Part shown: positions 9,697 to 18,847 of the stretch, piece by piece
Numbering within the stretch: position 1 is the first letter of the stretch
Layout: each line of letters starts with the position of its first letter
Assembly: GCA_031255855.1 (NCBI GenBank)
Contig: JAIRRS010000152.1
Location: forward strand, 124,001 to 188,000
Source of the DNA: Tannerellaceae bacterium
GTDB taxonomy: Bacteria > Bacteroidota > Bacteroidia > Bacteroidales > Tannerellaceae
Direction: 5' to 3'
DNA: 64,000 bases
Notes under the pieces: model-generated
The model's input: the letters and a program-made list of their open reading frames with translations, nothing else
Told to the model about the DNA's origin: nothing
The model's database searches: none
Program-made: the position numbers and the translations under genes

Positions 9697-9728
9697 CAAA
9701 TATATCATTTTATAACCAATAAAACAAA
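9697..9728 (-). promoter_or_regulatory. Bacteroidota promoter of the glucan operon
   Basis: On the minus strand TTTG (9728-9725), 20 bases, then TATATTTG (9704-9697), matching the primary-sigma consensus TTTG-N19-21-TAnnTTTG. Confidence 0.6.
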
Positions 9729-9783
9729 TTATCTACTTGTTTTTTGGCAAATATGTATTAAAAAATAAGATGGCGATACCCCA

Positions 9784-9824
9784 TAAAAACAAAAAGAGAA
9801 TGCCCTTTTTCAGAACATTCTCTT
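9784..9824 (-). terminator. Terminator of the small membrane protein gene
   Basis: Read on the minus strand: 9-bp stem AAGAGAATG/CATTCTCTT (9824-9816 with 9802-9794), 13-base loop, then a U-rich tail (9793-9784). It lies 26 bases beyond the stop of the 56-residue ORF, supporting that ORF as a real transcription unit. Confidence 0.7.
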
Positions 9825-9850
9825 CCTTTGTCTTACCTGTATGAGATGAA

Positions 9851-10021
9851 TCACTCAAATCTCTTATTGAGAAATATATGTGCGAGATAGCCTAAAATTA
9901 TTACTACCAGCCCGATAAATAAAGCAGAATTATTCAGACTGCCAGTGATAGTTGGTATCGCAAGTATCGCAACGCCAATAAGAAGTATGAAAACTCCCAG
10001 ATATTTTAACAAAGTATTCAT
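9851..10021 (-). CDS. Small membrane protein, 56 residues
   Basis: A short ORF with ATG at 10021 and TGA at 9851. The product has two hydrophobic segments (LLKYLGVFILLIGVAILAI and ALFIGLVVIILGYLAHIFL) separated by a short polar turn (TGSLNNS) and ends in a basic tail (NKRFE), so it should be a two-helix inner-membrane hairpin. It is followed by its own terminator at 9784-9824, and it is the only coding candidate in the 540-base space between the glucan operon and plsC. I do not recognise a named family and assign no function. No strong ribosome-binding site is visible, as is normal in this phylum. Confidence 0.65.
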   Translation of the reverse strand: MNTLLKYLGVFILLIGVAILAIPTITGSLNNSALFIGLVVIILGYLAHIFLNKRFE

Positions 10022-10133
10022 GGTTATAGATATTTATATATTACTTTCTTTTTTCTATCGCAAATAAAGCAATAATAACCCGATTGCAAAAATATTTTAG
10101 AATAAAAATGATGAATCGATTGAATTTAGCTTT

Positions 10134-10141
10134 TATATTTG
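10134..10141 (+). promoter_or_regulatory. -7 element of plsC
   Basis: TATATTTG, a full match to TAnnTTTG, 22 bases before the plsC start. No well-spaced TTTG upstream element was seen. Confidence 0.45.
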
Positions 10142-10163
10142 CGGAAAATAATAGTATTTTGTA

Positions 10164-10919
10164 ATGGTACGGATATTTTATACGGTTTACACTTGGCTCG
10201 TTTTTGCCCCTATCTTTTTGGTACTAACCATTCTTACAGCGTTAATCACTACCGTTGGTTGCCTGTTGGGTGACGAAAAGATTTTTGCTTATTATCCGGG
10301 AATGATTTGGTCGAGGCTTACCTGTTACCTGGCGCTTTGCCCGGTTAAAGTGCGCGGATGCAGGCATATAAACCGTAAACAATCGTATATATTTGCCGCC
10401 AACCATCAAGGTTCTTTCGATATATTTTTAATCTATGGTTTTCTGGGTGTGCCTATCAAATGGGTAATGAAAGCAAGTCTGGGGAAAATACCTTTTGTTG
10501 GCGCAGCTTGCCGGGCTGCCGGCTTCATTTTTGTTGATCATTCCACCCGTAAAGCTGCTGCCCGGAGTGTGGTAGAAGCCGAAAAAGCATTGAAAAAAGG
10601 AGCATCTATTGCCATATTTCCCGAAGGGTCGAGAACCCACGACGGGCAGATGGCCAAATTCAAAAAAGGGGCATTCCAAATGGCTTTAGACCAGCATTTA
10701 CCTATCATCCCGATCACGTTAAACGGCCCTTTTGAAGTTTTGCCGATTCATTCTCTGAATCTAAAACGTCATAAAATGGAGATGGTAATCCATCCTCCCA
10801 TATCCACAGACGGAATAGATACTTCCCATAACGATTTAAAAGAATTAGCAGAACAGACACACGCTATTGTAGCGTCGGCTTTATGGGAGCAGTATCAGGA
10901 CAAACCGGTTGAAATTTGA
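10164..10919 (+). CDS. plsC: 1-acyl-sn-glycerol-3-phosphate acyltransferase
   Basis: A PlsC-type lysophosphatidate acyltransferase of 251 residues that makes phosphatidate from lysophosphatidate at the inner membrane. An N-terminal membrane segment spans about residues 10-33. The catalytic HX4D motif is His81-Asp86 (HQGSFD) and the phosphate-binding motif is FPEGSRT (152-158). Length and motif spacing are normal for the family. It is a single gene between a minus-strand membrane protein and a convergent hydrolase gene; its stop is 10 bases before the 22-bp repeat locus at 10930. Confidence 0.92.
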   Translation: MVRIFYTVYTWLVFAPIFLVLTILTALITTVGCLLGDEKIFAYYPGMIWSRLTCYLALCPVKVRGCRHINRKQSYIFAANHQGSFDIFLIYGFLGVPIKWVMKASLGKIPFVGAACRAAGFIFVDHSTRKAAARSVVEAEKALKKGASIAIFPEGSRTHDGQMAKFKKGAFQMALDQHLPIIPITLNGPFEVLPIHSLNLKRHKMEMVIHPPISTDGIDTSHNDLKELAEQTHAIVASALWEQYQDKPVEI

Positions 10920-10929
10920 GACAAAAAAT

Positions 10930-11017
10930 CATCTGGATGTTTTCCCGGTTTCATTGGGATGATTTCCCCAAATCATCTGGATGAATGGGGGGAAACATCC
11001 AGATGATTTTCCAACAA
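10930..11017 (+). repeat. 22-bp four-unit repeat, locus A
   Basis: Four units beginning at 10930, 10952, 10974 and 10996, exactly 22 bp apart. Cores are CATCTGGATG, CATTGGGATG, CATCTGGATG and CATCCAGATG, each a palindrome or near-palindrome of the form CATCnnGATG. Units 3 and 4 are arranged so that 10970-10983 and 10996-11009 form a perfect 14-bp stem with a 12-base loop. It lies between the convergent plsC and hydrolase genes, and might double as a transcription end. The same structure recurs at 38824 and 59315. Confidence 0.85.
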
Positions 11018-11025
11018 TAGGGCGC

Positions 11026-12255
11026 TTATTTACTTTTCATTCTTCCTGTATTGAAAATCACTTCATATTCTTCAGAATGTGCATTTAGTACATAAATCTG
11101 AAAAGCGGTACCCTGCGGATATACCCGGACGACCACATGCCCATAAGGCTGCAAACAGCGACCCGGCTCGCCAAGCCGCTGTTTGTTTTCTTCAACCAGG
11201 CCGGTGGGAAACACCAGCCGTTCCTGTGGATATAGCATAGGATCCAGCAAGCGGTTGAGCACTTCGGGCTGCGGATGGTAATAATCCCAAACCGGAATAA
11301 TAAAAACTTGCGGACGTAGGGCGCTGACAAACGATTCGTGGTTTGCATCCGAATAGGCATGATGATTAACAACAGCTACCTCTACGGGGCCGACAAGGCG
11401 GGCAACAACCGTTTCTATTACGTCGGCGGATAGGTCTCCACCAGAATAATAATCGAAGGGACCATACGATAGCTTAATGATATTGCTGCAATTGTTCTCA
11501 CTCAACACATCGTTGTTGTCCAGCAACTTAAGTCCGGTTTGCAAATCGATGAACGACTCTCCGCCGCCTGTCCACACCTTTGCGTTGGAATAGATATTCC
11601 GAATCGAGAACTCCGGATACTTTTCAGGAGCATACAGCAGTTTAAACTGTGAGATACTCCCCGGGCGGAAACGTTCGACAGGGATCTTTCTTACGTCGTG
11701 CTGGTAGCGGATAAACCGGATATAGTTATTGAAGTCGATATTATTCGCCTCGATCGCCTTTCTGGAAGGATAATCGTAATCAGGCCAACCGCGATCTACG
11801 ATTTTATTCAGCCGGATATATTCGGCCACCTGCGATATTCCGGACAGCTTATAAGGTCTGTCCGCCATCGTAATCGCTTTTGTCGACACATCCCCGATAT
11901 GATCGTCATGGAAATGGGTCAATAAGGCGTAATTGATCGTATCCCGCTTCAACGGAGCTGTAAATGTACGAATATACCTCGCAATCCATTCGCCCGGCAA
12001 TCTTTCTGAGTTTGGCAAAGGCGGCATCAATTTTTGCGCGTATTCGTTCAGATCACTCAGGTCGCCGGCGTCGATCAACAATGTCGTTCCATCCGGCAAG
12101 ATGGCAAATGACGAATTTCCTTTGCCGGTTGCTATATGATGAATATCCATAAAACCCTCTTCCCAGGGATCCAGGTAGCGTTTCTCCTGCGCCGGCACAG
12201 ACTCAACAAAAAGAAACAAGAACATTGCCGGCAGGATTTGTTTCACCGGCTTCAT
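11026..12255 (-). CDS. Exported metallo-beta-lactamase-fold hydrolase (ComEC-like MBL domain)
   Basis: A 409-residue protein taken from ATG 12255, placed directly after the SusD stop; a second in-frame ATG at 12276 would overlap susD by 20 bases. Residues 1-23 form a signal peptide ending AQ. The MBL core has GNSSFAILPDGTTLLIDAGD followed by the metal motif HFHDDH (114-119), with further His/Asp motifs later (VNHHAYSDANHE). The domain resembles the beta-lactamase part of ComEC-type proteins, but there is no channel domain here, so a DNA-uptake role is unlikely. It is the last gene of a SusCD operon and may act in the periplasm or outside on the imported compound; the substrate is unknown. Confidence 0.8.
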   Translation of the reverse strand: MKPVKQILPAMFLFLFVESVPAQEKRYLDPWEEGFMDIHHIATGKGNSSFAILPDGTTLLIDAGDLSDLNEYAQKLMPPLPNSERLPGEWIARYIRTFTAPLKRDTINYALLTHFHDDHIGDVSTKAITMADRPYKLSGISQVAEYIRLNKIVDRGWPDYDYPSRKAIEANNIDFNNYIRFIRYQHDVRKIPVERFRPGSISQFKLLYAPEKYPEFSIRNIYSNAKVWTGGGESFIDLQTGLKLLDNNDVLSENNCSNIIKLSYGPFDYYSGGDLSADVIETVVARLVGPVEVAVVNHHAYSDANHESFVSALRPQVFIIPVWDYYHPQPEVLNRLLDPMLYPQERLVFPTGLVEENKQRLGEPGRCLQPYGHVVVRVYPQGTAFQIYVLNAHSEEYEVIFNTGRMKSK

Positions 12256-12256
12256 A

Positions 12257-14044
12257 TTACCAGAATATCGTTTCATGTAAATTCGAATTTAAAATGCGTT
12301 GTTCCATAGGGATGGGAAAGAAATAGTAGCGAGGTTCTATAAACTCCCGGACGCCGTCGCGGTCGCCTACAAACATGATATACCCGGCGCTCCCTCCAGA
12401 CAGGTAAATGGTATTCCCTGTCGTGTTGGTAAGATAATAAAATGAATACTGATCGCGCTGGTCGGGCGGGACGGTGTTTGCCTCTTCGCTTTCAAAAATC
12501 CCGATATCCGGGAGGCCGTCACCGGTAAAGTCGTGAAGCCCTAATTGATCGATATATACGCCTTGCTGCTGTTGTGCCAGGAGGTGGCCGGCTTTCCAGC
12601 GCATGAGATCATCCAGCCGGAAGCCTTCGCACGCCAACTCCACTCTTCGTTCCCTGCGTATTTCCAGGATCAGTTCTTTTTGACGACCGGTTACGTTCGG
12701 ATAGGTTTTCTCCAGGCTCGGATCGTACACGATATTTCCAATGACAACGGGAGGCATATTCACCCGGTCTCTAATCAGATTGACGGATTTGTCCAAGTCA
12801 CTTTGTACCAGCTCACCTAATTCGGCCTTTGCTTCTGCATAAATCAAGAGGATTTCGGCCAGGCGGCAGACCGGCAAATCGGTATAATTGGTAAAAGAAG
12901 AGACCTGATCCGGCTTCTGAGGGACAAACTTCAACTGCGGATAGCCACCTAAATTCAGATTCGGTTTATACGGATTGGACTGATTCGGCTTCATATAGCC
13001 CGGTGTCATAAATGTCTGGGCCAACCGGGGATCCCGGTTTTCAAACACCTCCACAAACGTCTTCGTTTCATATCCTTCCACCGAACTAAACGGAACGGCC
13101 GTTCCGTCTTTGGTCAATACCTGATATGATTCCATCAGGCTTCTGCTTAACGCCGTTATAAAATCGAATACGAAATAGGAGGCCGAATGTTTAATATTGG
13201 CCGTATAGTCGTAATCCTTGAACAGTATTATTTCGGGTGATTTCGACAAGTTTTCGTTTATAAACAACGCCTGATAAGCCGTATAGGCAGTCCCCGTTTT
13301 ATCTATCTGAAACTGTCCGCTTTCCATAATCGCTTCCGATGCCCAGATCGTTTTTTGTAAAAACCGGTCGGCGGTTGCCTGAAGATTCAGCTCGTCGTGG
13401 TACTTCCTGAAAGTGCCTTCATGCAAACAGATCCGGGCCATGCAAGCATAGGCATACCACTTGCTGATCTGGGTTTTATTTCCTGTCTCGGCCGATATAT
13501 GATTCACGGCATAGTCCAGATCCGACAAGATGGAATCTACCACGACAGTCCGTGTATCTTGCTTTTTATAAAGTAACTCTTCGTCGGTATCTTTGATAGC
13601 CTGCGAATACCAGGGAACATCGTTATACCGTTTCACCATTTCATAGTACCAACACGCCCGCATCAATCTGGTCAGGCCGATGTAGTGGTTTATTTCATCC
13701 GCGTCGCCTGTCGCCTTATGCACATTGTCCAGCATAAAGTTAAACCGGCGCAGTTTATCCCAATTGTTCCATCCCGATACGGTAGAAGGGGATATATTTC
13801 CACGGATCAAATTAAGCATTTCCGACACATCGGAGAAGACGGCGCAATTATCGGTTACATCGTCCCTGAATTGCGGTTCGATATACTCATAGTATGTGTT
13901 CGTATACAACTTTAAATCCTGTACATTATTAAAAAAGACTTCGGGAGATATTGTCGTTTCCGGCATCCGCTCTAAAAAAGAGTCGTTGCAACCAACCAAC
14001 AGAAGCACGCATGCGATAGCTATTATATTTTTCATGATTGTCAT
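12257..14044 (-). CDS. SusD/RagB-family nutrient-binding lipoprotein (locus 1)
   Basis: The surface lipoprotein partner of the SusC gene just upstream; it closes the outer-membrane barrel like a lid and binds the ligand. An alternative start three codons in (14035) gives a cleaner signal (KNIIAIACVLLLVGC, lipidated Cys16 from that start). SusD features include an N-terminal helical TPR-like part with WYYEMVKRYNDVPW, a later segment with LILEIRRERRVELACEGFR, and C-terminal IPMEQRILN. The SusC stop lies two bases before, consistent with translational coupling. The ligand cannot be deduced. Confidence 0.93.
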   Translation of the reverse strand: MTIMKNIIAIACVLLLVGCNDSFLERMPETTISPEVFFNNVQDLKLYTNTYYEYIEPQFRDDVTDNCAVFSDVSEMLNLIRGNISPSTVSGWNNWDKLRRFNFMLDNVHKATGDADEINHYIGLTRLMRACWYYEMVKRYNDVPWYSQAIKDTDEELLYKKQDTRTVVVDSILSDLDYAVNHISAETGNKTQISKWYAYACMARICLHEGTFRKYHDELNLQATADRFLQKTIWASEAIMESGQFQIDKTGTAYTAYQALFINENLSKSPEIILFKDYDYTANIKHSASYFVFDFITALSRSLMESYQVLTKDGTAVPFSSVEGYETKTFVEVFENRDPRLAQTFMTPGYMKPNQSNPYKPNLNLGGYPQLKFVPQKPDQVSSFTNYTDLPVCRLAEILLIYAEAKAELGELVQSDLDKSVNLIRDRVNMPPVVIGNIVYDPSLEKTYPNVTGRQKELILEIRRERRVELACEGFRLDDLMRWKAGHLLAQQQQGVYIDQLGLHDFTGDGLPDIGIFESEEANTVPPDQRDQYSFYYLTNTTGNTIYLSGGSAGYIMFVGDRDGVREFIEPRYYFFPIPMEQRILNSNLHETIFW

Positions 14045-14045
14045 A

Positions 14046-17000
14046 TTAGAATGTTACATTTAATCCGATAGAATAAGTTCGTTGGAAAGGGTGCGTATTA
14101 TTATTCAGCCCTTCCGGATCATAATTCTTTGATAGCTTTGTAATTTCAAACAGGTTTTCACCACTCAGATAGACACGTATATTGGAGAATACGGTCGGGT
14201 CGAGTACATGGGGCGGAATCGTATACCCTATCGTTATATTCTTCATGCGCATATAGGCGGCATTTTGCAAATAACGTGTCTGAGGGATAGACAAATCCCC
14301 ACCGCCACCTCCTTCGGCGATATAAGATTTCAGGCGGGGAAAGTAAGCATTGGGGTTTTCCGGTGTCCAATGGTCGAGTGTGTTCTTCAATACGTTTGCC
14401 CACGGAGCCGTATACAACCCGAAAAATTTGAATCCGGAAGGATACCAATCTTTCTTACCGACACCCTGTAACAGCATGCGTATGTCGAAACCATAACAAT
14501 CAGCGCCCAAGTCTATCCCGAAGTTATACCGGTTACTGCTATTCCCGATTACTTTGAAATCACCCGGATCGTCTTTTGTCCATGAACCTTTATTTATTTT
14601 TCCATCGCCATTCAGGTCTTTATATTTCAAATCGCCCGGTTCGAGCGGTCGATCGCCGGGATAAGAGGTAACTTCCCATTGATTGGCATGCGAATCGATA
14701 TCAGCTTGGTTCACAAAGAAACCTTCGGTTTCCATACCCCATATCTCGCCTAGCTCCTGTCCTTCGTAATAATCGTTCAGATAACCTGTCGGATTGTCGA
14801 ACTTCGTTATATGCGAGCGGCTATCCGACAAGATAAACCTGGCGCTATAATTTAGCCGTTTCCCTTGCAACGAGACATGGTCGTTCCACATCAAAGAAAA
14901 TTCCCATCCGTTGGTCGTCAAATCAGCCGCATTGATTTTAGGTTCATCGGTTCCTAATACGTTGGGTAGTGTCTTCCCTTTCATAAGCATATCTTTCGTA
15001 TCCCGTCTGTAAATATCACCGGAGAATGCAAGTTTATTATTCCATATAGTTACATCAAGTCCCAGGTTCATGGTATAGACCTTTTCCCAGGTAAGGCTGT
15101 TGGAAACAAGATCGGACGTATAAATACCCATAGGCCGCTCGCCGTTTAAAAGAACATTCACTTTTCCGGCCGTCATTTCGGAGATATATTGATAATAGTT
15201 GACATCCTGGTTGCCTAAAGTGCCGTAAGAGAGCCTGATCTTACTGTGGGTCACCATATCTTTCAACGGCTTGAAAAAGCTCTCTTCCGAAACAATCCAT
15301 GCCCCTGAGAAAGAGGGAAAGAATCCAAACCGATCCTTTTTGGGAAACCGTGACGTACCGTCGTACCGTCCATTGACCTCGAAAATATACCTGTCGTTAA
15401 GGATATAGTTCAGCCGGAAGAAACCGCTCCGTATGGCCCATTCGTATACATTCTCATGTATTGTCATCTCGCCGACGGCCAGTTGCGGAGTCGGATAAGC
15501 ATCGGATATCAAATCCTTCCGCCTATTCCACACATACTCGTACCGTTCATATTCCTGTGAGAATCCGGCTAATACGGAAAGGCTATGCTTATCCATTTTT
15601 GTAGAAAAATCGGAATACACGTTTGTCATTGTATACAATTTATTCCAGGTGGATACCTGTGCGAAATTATCCCAACCATAATACTCAACCGGCAGGTTGG
15701 GCCCCGACCTCGACGGAATGTTCTTATCGCTATCCCAAGTATTCTCCTTGTTGCTTGCATACTTTGCCGTAAAATCAGCCTTTATTTTCCAGACATCCTT
15801 GAGTAAGGAGACGGCTCCGTCGAATTGCGTCTGGGTGGTATACTGGGTTGTTTTGGCCTGTCCTCCATTTTGCAGCGTCCCAACCAGGTTTCCGATGATT
15901 GTTCCTCCGTACATAGGCGTAGTCCAGGTATCATCCGGATTCTTCACCGGATACAATGAACTGATACTATGCATCGTGCTAAATGTCCACGACTCGAAAT
16001 TATGGGGCCTGTTATAGATATGGTATTGTAACGAGGTGTTATTCCCAACCGACAACCACTCGTAAGGTTTGTATTCGATGTGGCTTCTGATGTTTACCTT
16101 GTCATAATCGTCGGTATTATATCGCAGCAATCCTTTCTCGTTATAATATTCGGTAGCCAAATAATAAGACACATTTTTCGTCATACCCGAAATATTGATA
16201 TTGTGGGAGTTCGAAGTGCCTGTATTTCTGAAAACCTCTTTATACCAATCGGTCGCACCAAAATATCTCCACCGTTCGGGATCTTTGAAATGCGGAATTA
16301 CTTCCGGCAGGGAACGATCTTCGGAACGTTGTTTGGCATAGGCCAGATCCTGTTCATCGTACAAGGTATACCAGGGCTGACCCATTATCAATTTATAACT
16401 GGCCTGTATATAAGGGTCTAAAACCACCTCCGGCATACGCCCTGGCGTCCGTATATTGAAATTATTATTAAACTGGATGGTCAGTTTGTCGGTCTTCCCT
16501 TTTTTAGTTGTTACCAGAATCACCCCATAAGCTGCCCTGGCTCCATAGATAGCTGCCGAGGAAGCATCCTTTATCACCGACAGGTTTTCGATATCGGCCG
16601 TATTCATCCGGCTGAAATCGGCAGGATCGGTAGGGACCCCGTCCACAATAATAAGTGGGGAACCTCCGTTCAGCGAGGTCATCCCCCGGATATTATAAGA
16701 AGGCGTAGCATTAGCCTGTCCACTTCCCGGATCGATGGTAAGGTTGGGAACCACTCCTTGAAGAGCCAAACCGATATTATTGGTCGAGCGGCTTTCCAGT
16801 TTCCTGGCTGATACACTTTCTACGGCGCCGCTCAGGTTTACCTTCTTCTGAGTTCCATACCCTACGACCACCACTTCGTTCAGTGTTTGCGAGTCTTCTT
16901 TCAGGATAACCGACAAAGAGGCCCGACCTTTCACCACAATCTCCTGATTCACATATCCAATATACGATATCTGAAGTATTGCCTGTTCGCCGGCCGAAAT

Positions 17001-17507
17001 ACTGAACCGCCCATCGATGTCCGTAATAGTCCCGTTGGTCGTACCTTTCTCCACAACATTCGCACCGATGATTGGTTCGCCACGGTCGTCGGTAACGCTA
17101 CCTGTCAGCAGCTTTTTAACTTGTTGCAGTTGGGTCGATGCCGGAATCCGGGCAAATGGGTTCCGACTAACCGAGACCGTATTATCAATTCGCTTGAATT
17201 GCAAGCCGGTCTGTTCGGCCAGTTCATGAAGGACGGCATCGATTGTTCCGTTGTTGATTTGTATCGTTACCGTATTGACATTCTCGACAACTGATTCGTC
17301 ATAGAAAAAATGAACCCCGGTTTGTTTGCCCAGTTCCGAAAAGACCTCGGTTATGCCCCTTTTTTTAGCTGTATAAGATATATTGCTCTCCTTCAATCCC
17401 TGTCCATAGGCCGTTTCGGCACAGAGAAAGGAAATAGAACATACGGTGATTAACAAAGAAAAAACAGTTAGCATAATGGTCTTCCTTACTATTAGATTAT
17501 TATTCAT
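14046..17507 (-). CDS. SusC/RagA-family TonB-dependent transporter with STN domain (locus 1)
   Basis: An outer-membrane active transporter of 1153 residues. Order: signal peptide (about 1-36), STN domain (about 38-115), carboxypeptidase-regulatory-like beta domain (about 134-204), TonB-box region (LNEVVVVGYGTQKK, from 209), plug with the conserved LIIVDGVP segment, and a 22-strand barrel ending in the usual aromatic C-terminus (LNVTF). The STN domain usually touches the FecR-type anti-sigma factor to signal ligand uptake, and a FecR gene lies directly upstream with a divergent ECF sigma gene beyond it, so this is a cell-surface signalling system as well as an importer. It forms one operon with SusD and the hydrolase. 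Confidence 0.95.
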   Translation of the reverse strand: MNNNLIVRKTIMLTVFSLLITVCSISFLCAETAYGQGLKESNISYTAKKRGITEVFSELGKQTGVHFFYDESVVENVNTVTIQINNGTIDAVLHELAEQTGLQFKRIDNTVSVSRNPFARIPASTQLQQVKKLLTGSVTDDRGEPIIGANVVEKGTTNGTITDIDGRFSISAGEQAILQISYIGYVNQEIVVKGRASLSVILKEDSQTLNEVVVVGYGTQKKVNLSGAVESVSARKLESRSTNNIGLALQGVVPNLTIDPGSGQANATPSYNIRGMTSLNGGSPLIIVDGVPTDPADFSRMNTADIENLSVIKDASSAAIYGARAAYGVILVTTKKGKTDKLTIQFNNNFNIRTPGRMPEVVLDPYIQASYKLIMGQPWYTLYDEQDLAYAKQRSEDRSLPEVIPHFKDPERWRYFGATDWYKEVFRNTGTSNSHNINISGMTKNVSYYLATEYYNEKGLLRYNTDDYDKVNIRSHIEYKPYEWLSVGNNTSLQYHIYNRPHNFESWTFSTMHSISSLYPVKNPDDTWTTPMYGGTIIGNLVGTLQNGGQAKTTQYTTQTQFDGAVSLLKDVWKIKADFTAKYASNKENTWDSDKNIPSRSGPNLPVEYYGWDNFAQVSTWNKLYTMTNVYSDFSTKMDKHSLSVLAGFSQEYERYEYVWNRRKDLISDAYPTPQLAVGEMTIHENVYEWAIRSGFFRLNYILNDRYIFEVNGRYDGTSRFPKKDRFGFFPSFSGAWIVSEESFFKPLKDMVTHSKIRLSYGTLGNQDVNYYQYISEMTAGKVNVLLNGERPMGIYTSDLVSNSLTWEKVYTMNLGLDVTIWNNKLAFSGDIYRRDTKDMLMKGKTLPNVLGTDEPKINAADLTTNGWEFSLMWNDHVSLQGKRLNYSARFILSDSRSHITKFDNPTGYLNDYYEGQELGEIWGMETEGFFVNQADIDSHANQWEVTSYPGDRPLEPGDLKYKDLNGDGKINKGSWTKDDPGDFKVIGNSSNRYNFGIDLGADCYGFDIRMLLQGVGKKDWYPSGFKFFGLYTAPWANVLKNTLDHWTPENPNAYFPRLKSYIAEGGGGGDLSIPQTRYLQNAAYMRMKNITIGYTIPPHVLDPTVFSNIRVYLSGENLFEITKLSKNYDPEGLNNNTHPFQRTYSIGLNVTF

Positions 17508-17638
17508 ATATTTATGTAGTTTTAATGAATGAAAATTTATTAAACTCTGCTGATCTTGTTTGATATATCCGGTCTACTTACTTCATAGGTAATCTTCTGT
17601 TTAGTGGATACTGGAATTGTCGGTCACGGGTCATCAAT

Positions 17639-18661
17639 TCAATCGTTGTAAATGATAATCTGCTTGCCCTCCTCCTTATACTTCAATCCGGTGGTGAAAC
17701 AGATTGTTTCCACAACAGCCTCGATGCTTTTATTATCGTGCGTACCGGAAATGATAGGATTGCAGTTTTTACATCGCAACACAACGTTCCGGTCGTATTT
17801 CCGGTTAATTGTCTTTATCACTTCACTCAAAGGTTCTTTCTCGAAATAGAGGGAACCGTCGATCCATTTTTTATATATATTTTCTGTCAAAGCGATTTTA
17901 GACAGAGTGCCGGATGCTTTATGTATCGTTAAATGTTCCATCGGCATCACCTGTAGCTGTAGGTCGGTTTCGGGAATGTTCACCTGCACTTTGCCGGAAG
18001 AAACGGTTACTCCGATCGTCTGATCTTCCGTATACGCCTTCACGTTGAACGAGGTTCCCAACACTTTCACCCGCGCTTCGCCACTCCGTATGATAAAAGG
18101 TTTGCCGGCATCGGGCGTCACATCGAAAAAGCCTTCGCCAATCATCTCTACCGACCGGTTTTCGCGGTTATAGTCGGAAGGAATCACCAATTTCGTTTCG
18201 GAATTTAAAATCACCCGCGTTCCATCGTTCAGCATATGCTCTCTGATTTCACCACACCGGGCGTATATCTCCGTATAGGTTGTCTGCTTGTCCGGCAAAC
18301 CGTTGTTCAGATACAGGTAACCTCCCCCTATACCTATCAGCAGAAGGCATACAGAAGCTATACGAAAGAGGAACCGCCGACGGGGAAGTTGTTTATGAGG
18401 AGGTAAAGCGTTCCGGGATTTTATTTTTTGCAGCAGGATATCAACCTCCCGGTCGAGTTCAACCGTTCGTTTGTCATCCGGATGATGACAGGTTTTATCC
18501 AGCCGTTCCCACAGAGAGCGGCTGGCTGAATAAAAATGCAGCGGTTCATCTGTTGATTGGAGCCAGGTTAACAAAAGGTGCAATTCCTGTTCGTCGCATT
18601 TGTTTTCGATGTATCTTTGAAGAAGATGCACAATCTGTGCATCTTCTGCTTGATGATTCAT
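17639..18661 (-). CDS. FecR-family anti-sigma factor
   Basis: An inner-membrane anti-sigma factor of 340 residues. Residues 1-95 are cytoplasmic and should bind the ECF sigma; one membrane helix lies at about 98-117 (FLFRIASVCLLLIGIGGGYLYL); the periplasmic part has a FecR domain (about 130-240, with GEGFFDVTPDAGKPFIIRSG) and a C-terminal DUF4974-type domain (about 265-335, LYFEKEPLSEVIKTINRKYD) expected to contact the STN domain of SusC. The gene is divergent from the ECF sigma gene and 131 bases upstream of susC. Confidence 0.93.
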   Translation of the reverse strand: MNHQAEDAQIVHLLQRYIENKCDEQELHLLLTWLQSTDEPLHFYSASRSLWERLDKTCHHPDDKRTVELDREVDILLQKIKSRNALPPHKQLPRRRFLFRIASVCLLLIGIGGGYLYLNNGLPDKQTTYTEIYARCGEIREHMLNDGTRVILNSETKLVIPSDYNRENRSVEMIGEGFFDVTPDAGKPFIIRSGEARVKVLGTSFNVKAYTEDQTIGVTVSSGKVQVNIPETDLQLQVMPMEHLTIHKASGTLSKIALTENIYKKWIDGSLYFEKEPLSEVIKTINRKYDRNVVLRCKNCNPIISGTHDNKSIEAVVETICFTTGLKYKEEGKQIIIYND

Positions 18662-18805
18662 AAATAGTATTTCCTTTATTTTACCCTTAATACCCGCAAA
18701 CGCTGCCTATCTAGGGGTAATATCCTGTTTTTTATCATAAATTAACAATTAATTATTAAAGGAGAAAATTTATATCCACTTAGGGAAACAGCCGAATTTT
18801 TTTTG

Positions 18806-18813
18806 TATCATTG
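18806..18813 (+). promoter_or_regulatory. Possible -7 element of the ECF sigma gene
   Basis: TATCATTG matches seven of eight positions of TAnnTTTG. If used, transcription would begin near 18820, which favours the sigma start at 18848 over the earlier ATG 18821. Confidence 0.3.
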
Positions 18814-18847
18814 CGTCATAATGGCACATCATCCAATTCATTTTACA

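Noticed and set aside
10930..11017. CRISPR array at the 22-bp repeat loci
   Set aside because: Units are contiguous at a fixed 22-bp period with degenerate copies and no unique spacers, always four units, and no cas genes are in the window.
15697..17294. Antisense ORFs of 100 or more codons inside susC of locus 1
   Set aside because: They mirror the strongly coding SusC frame on the other strand and show no family motifs.
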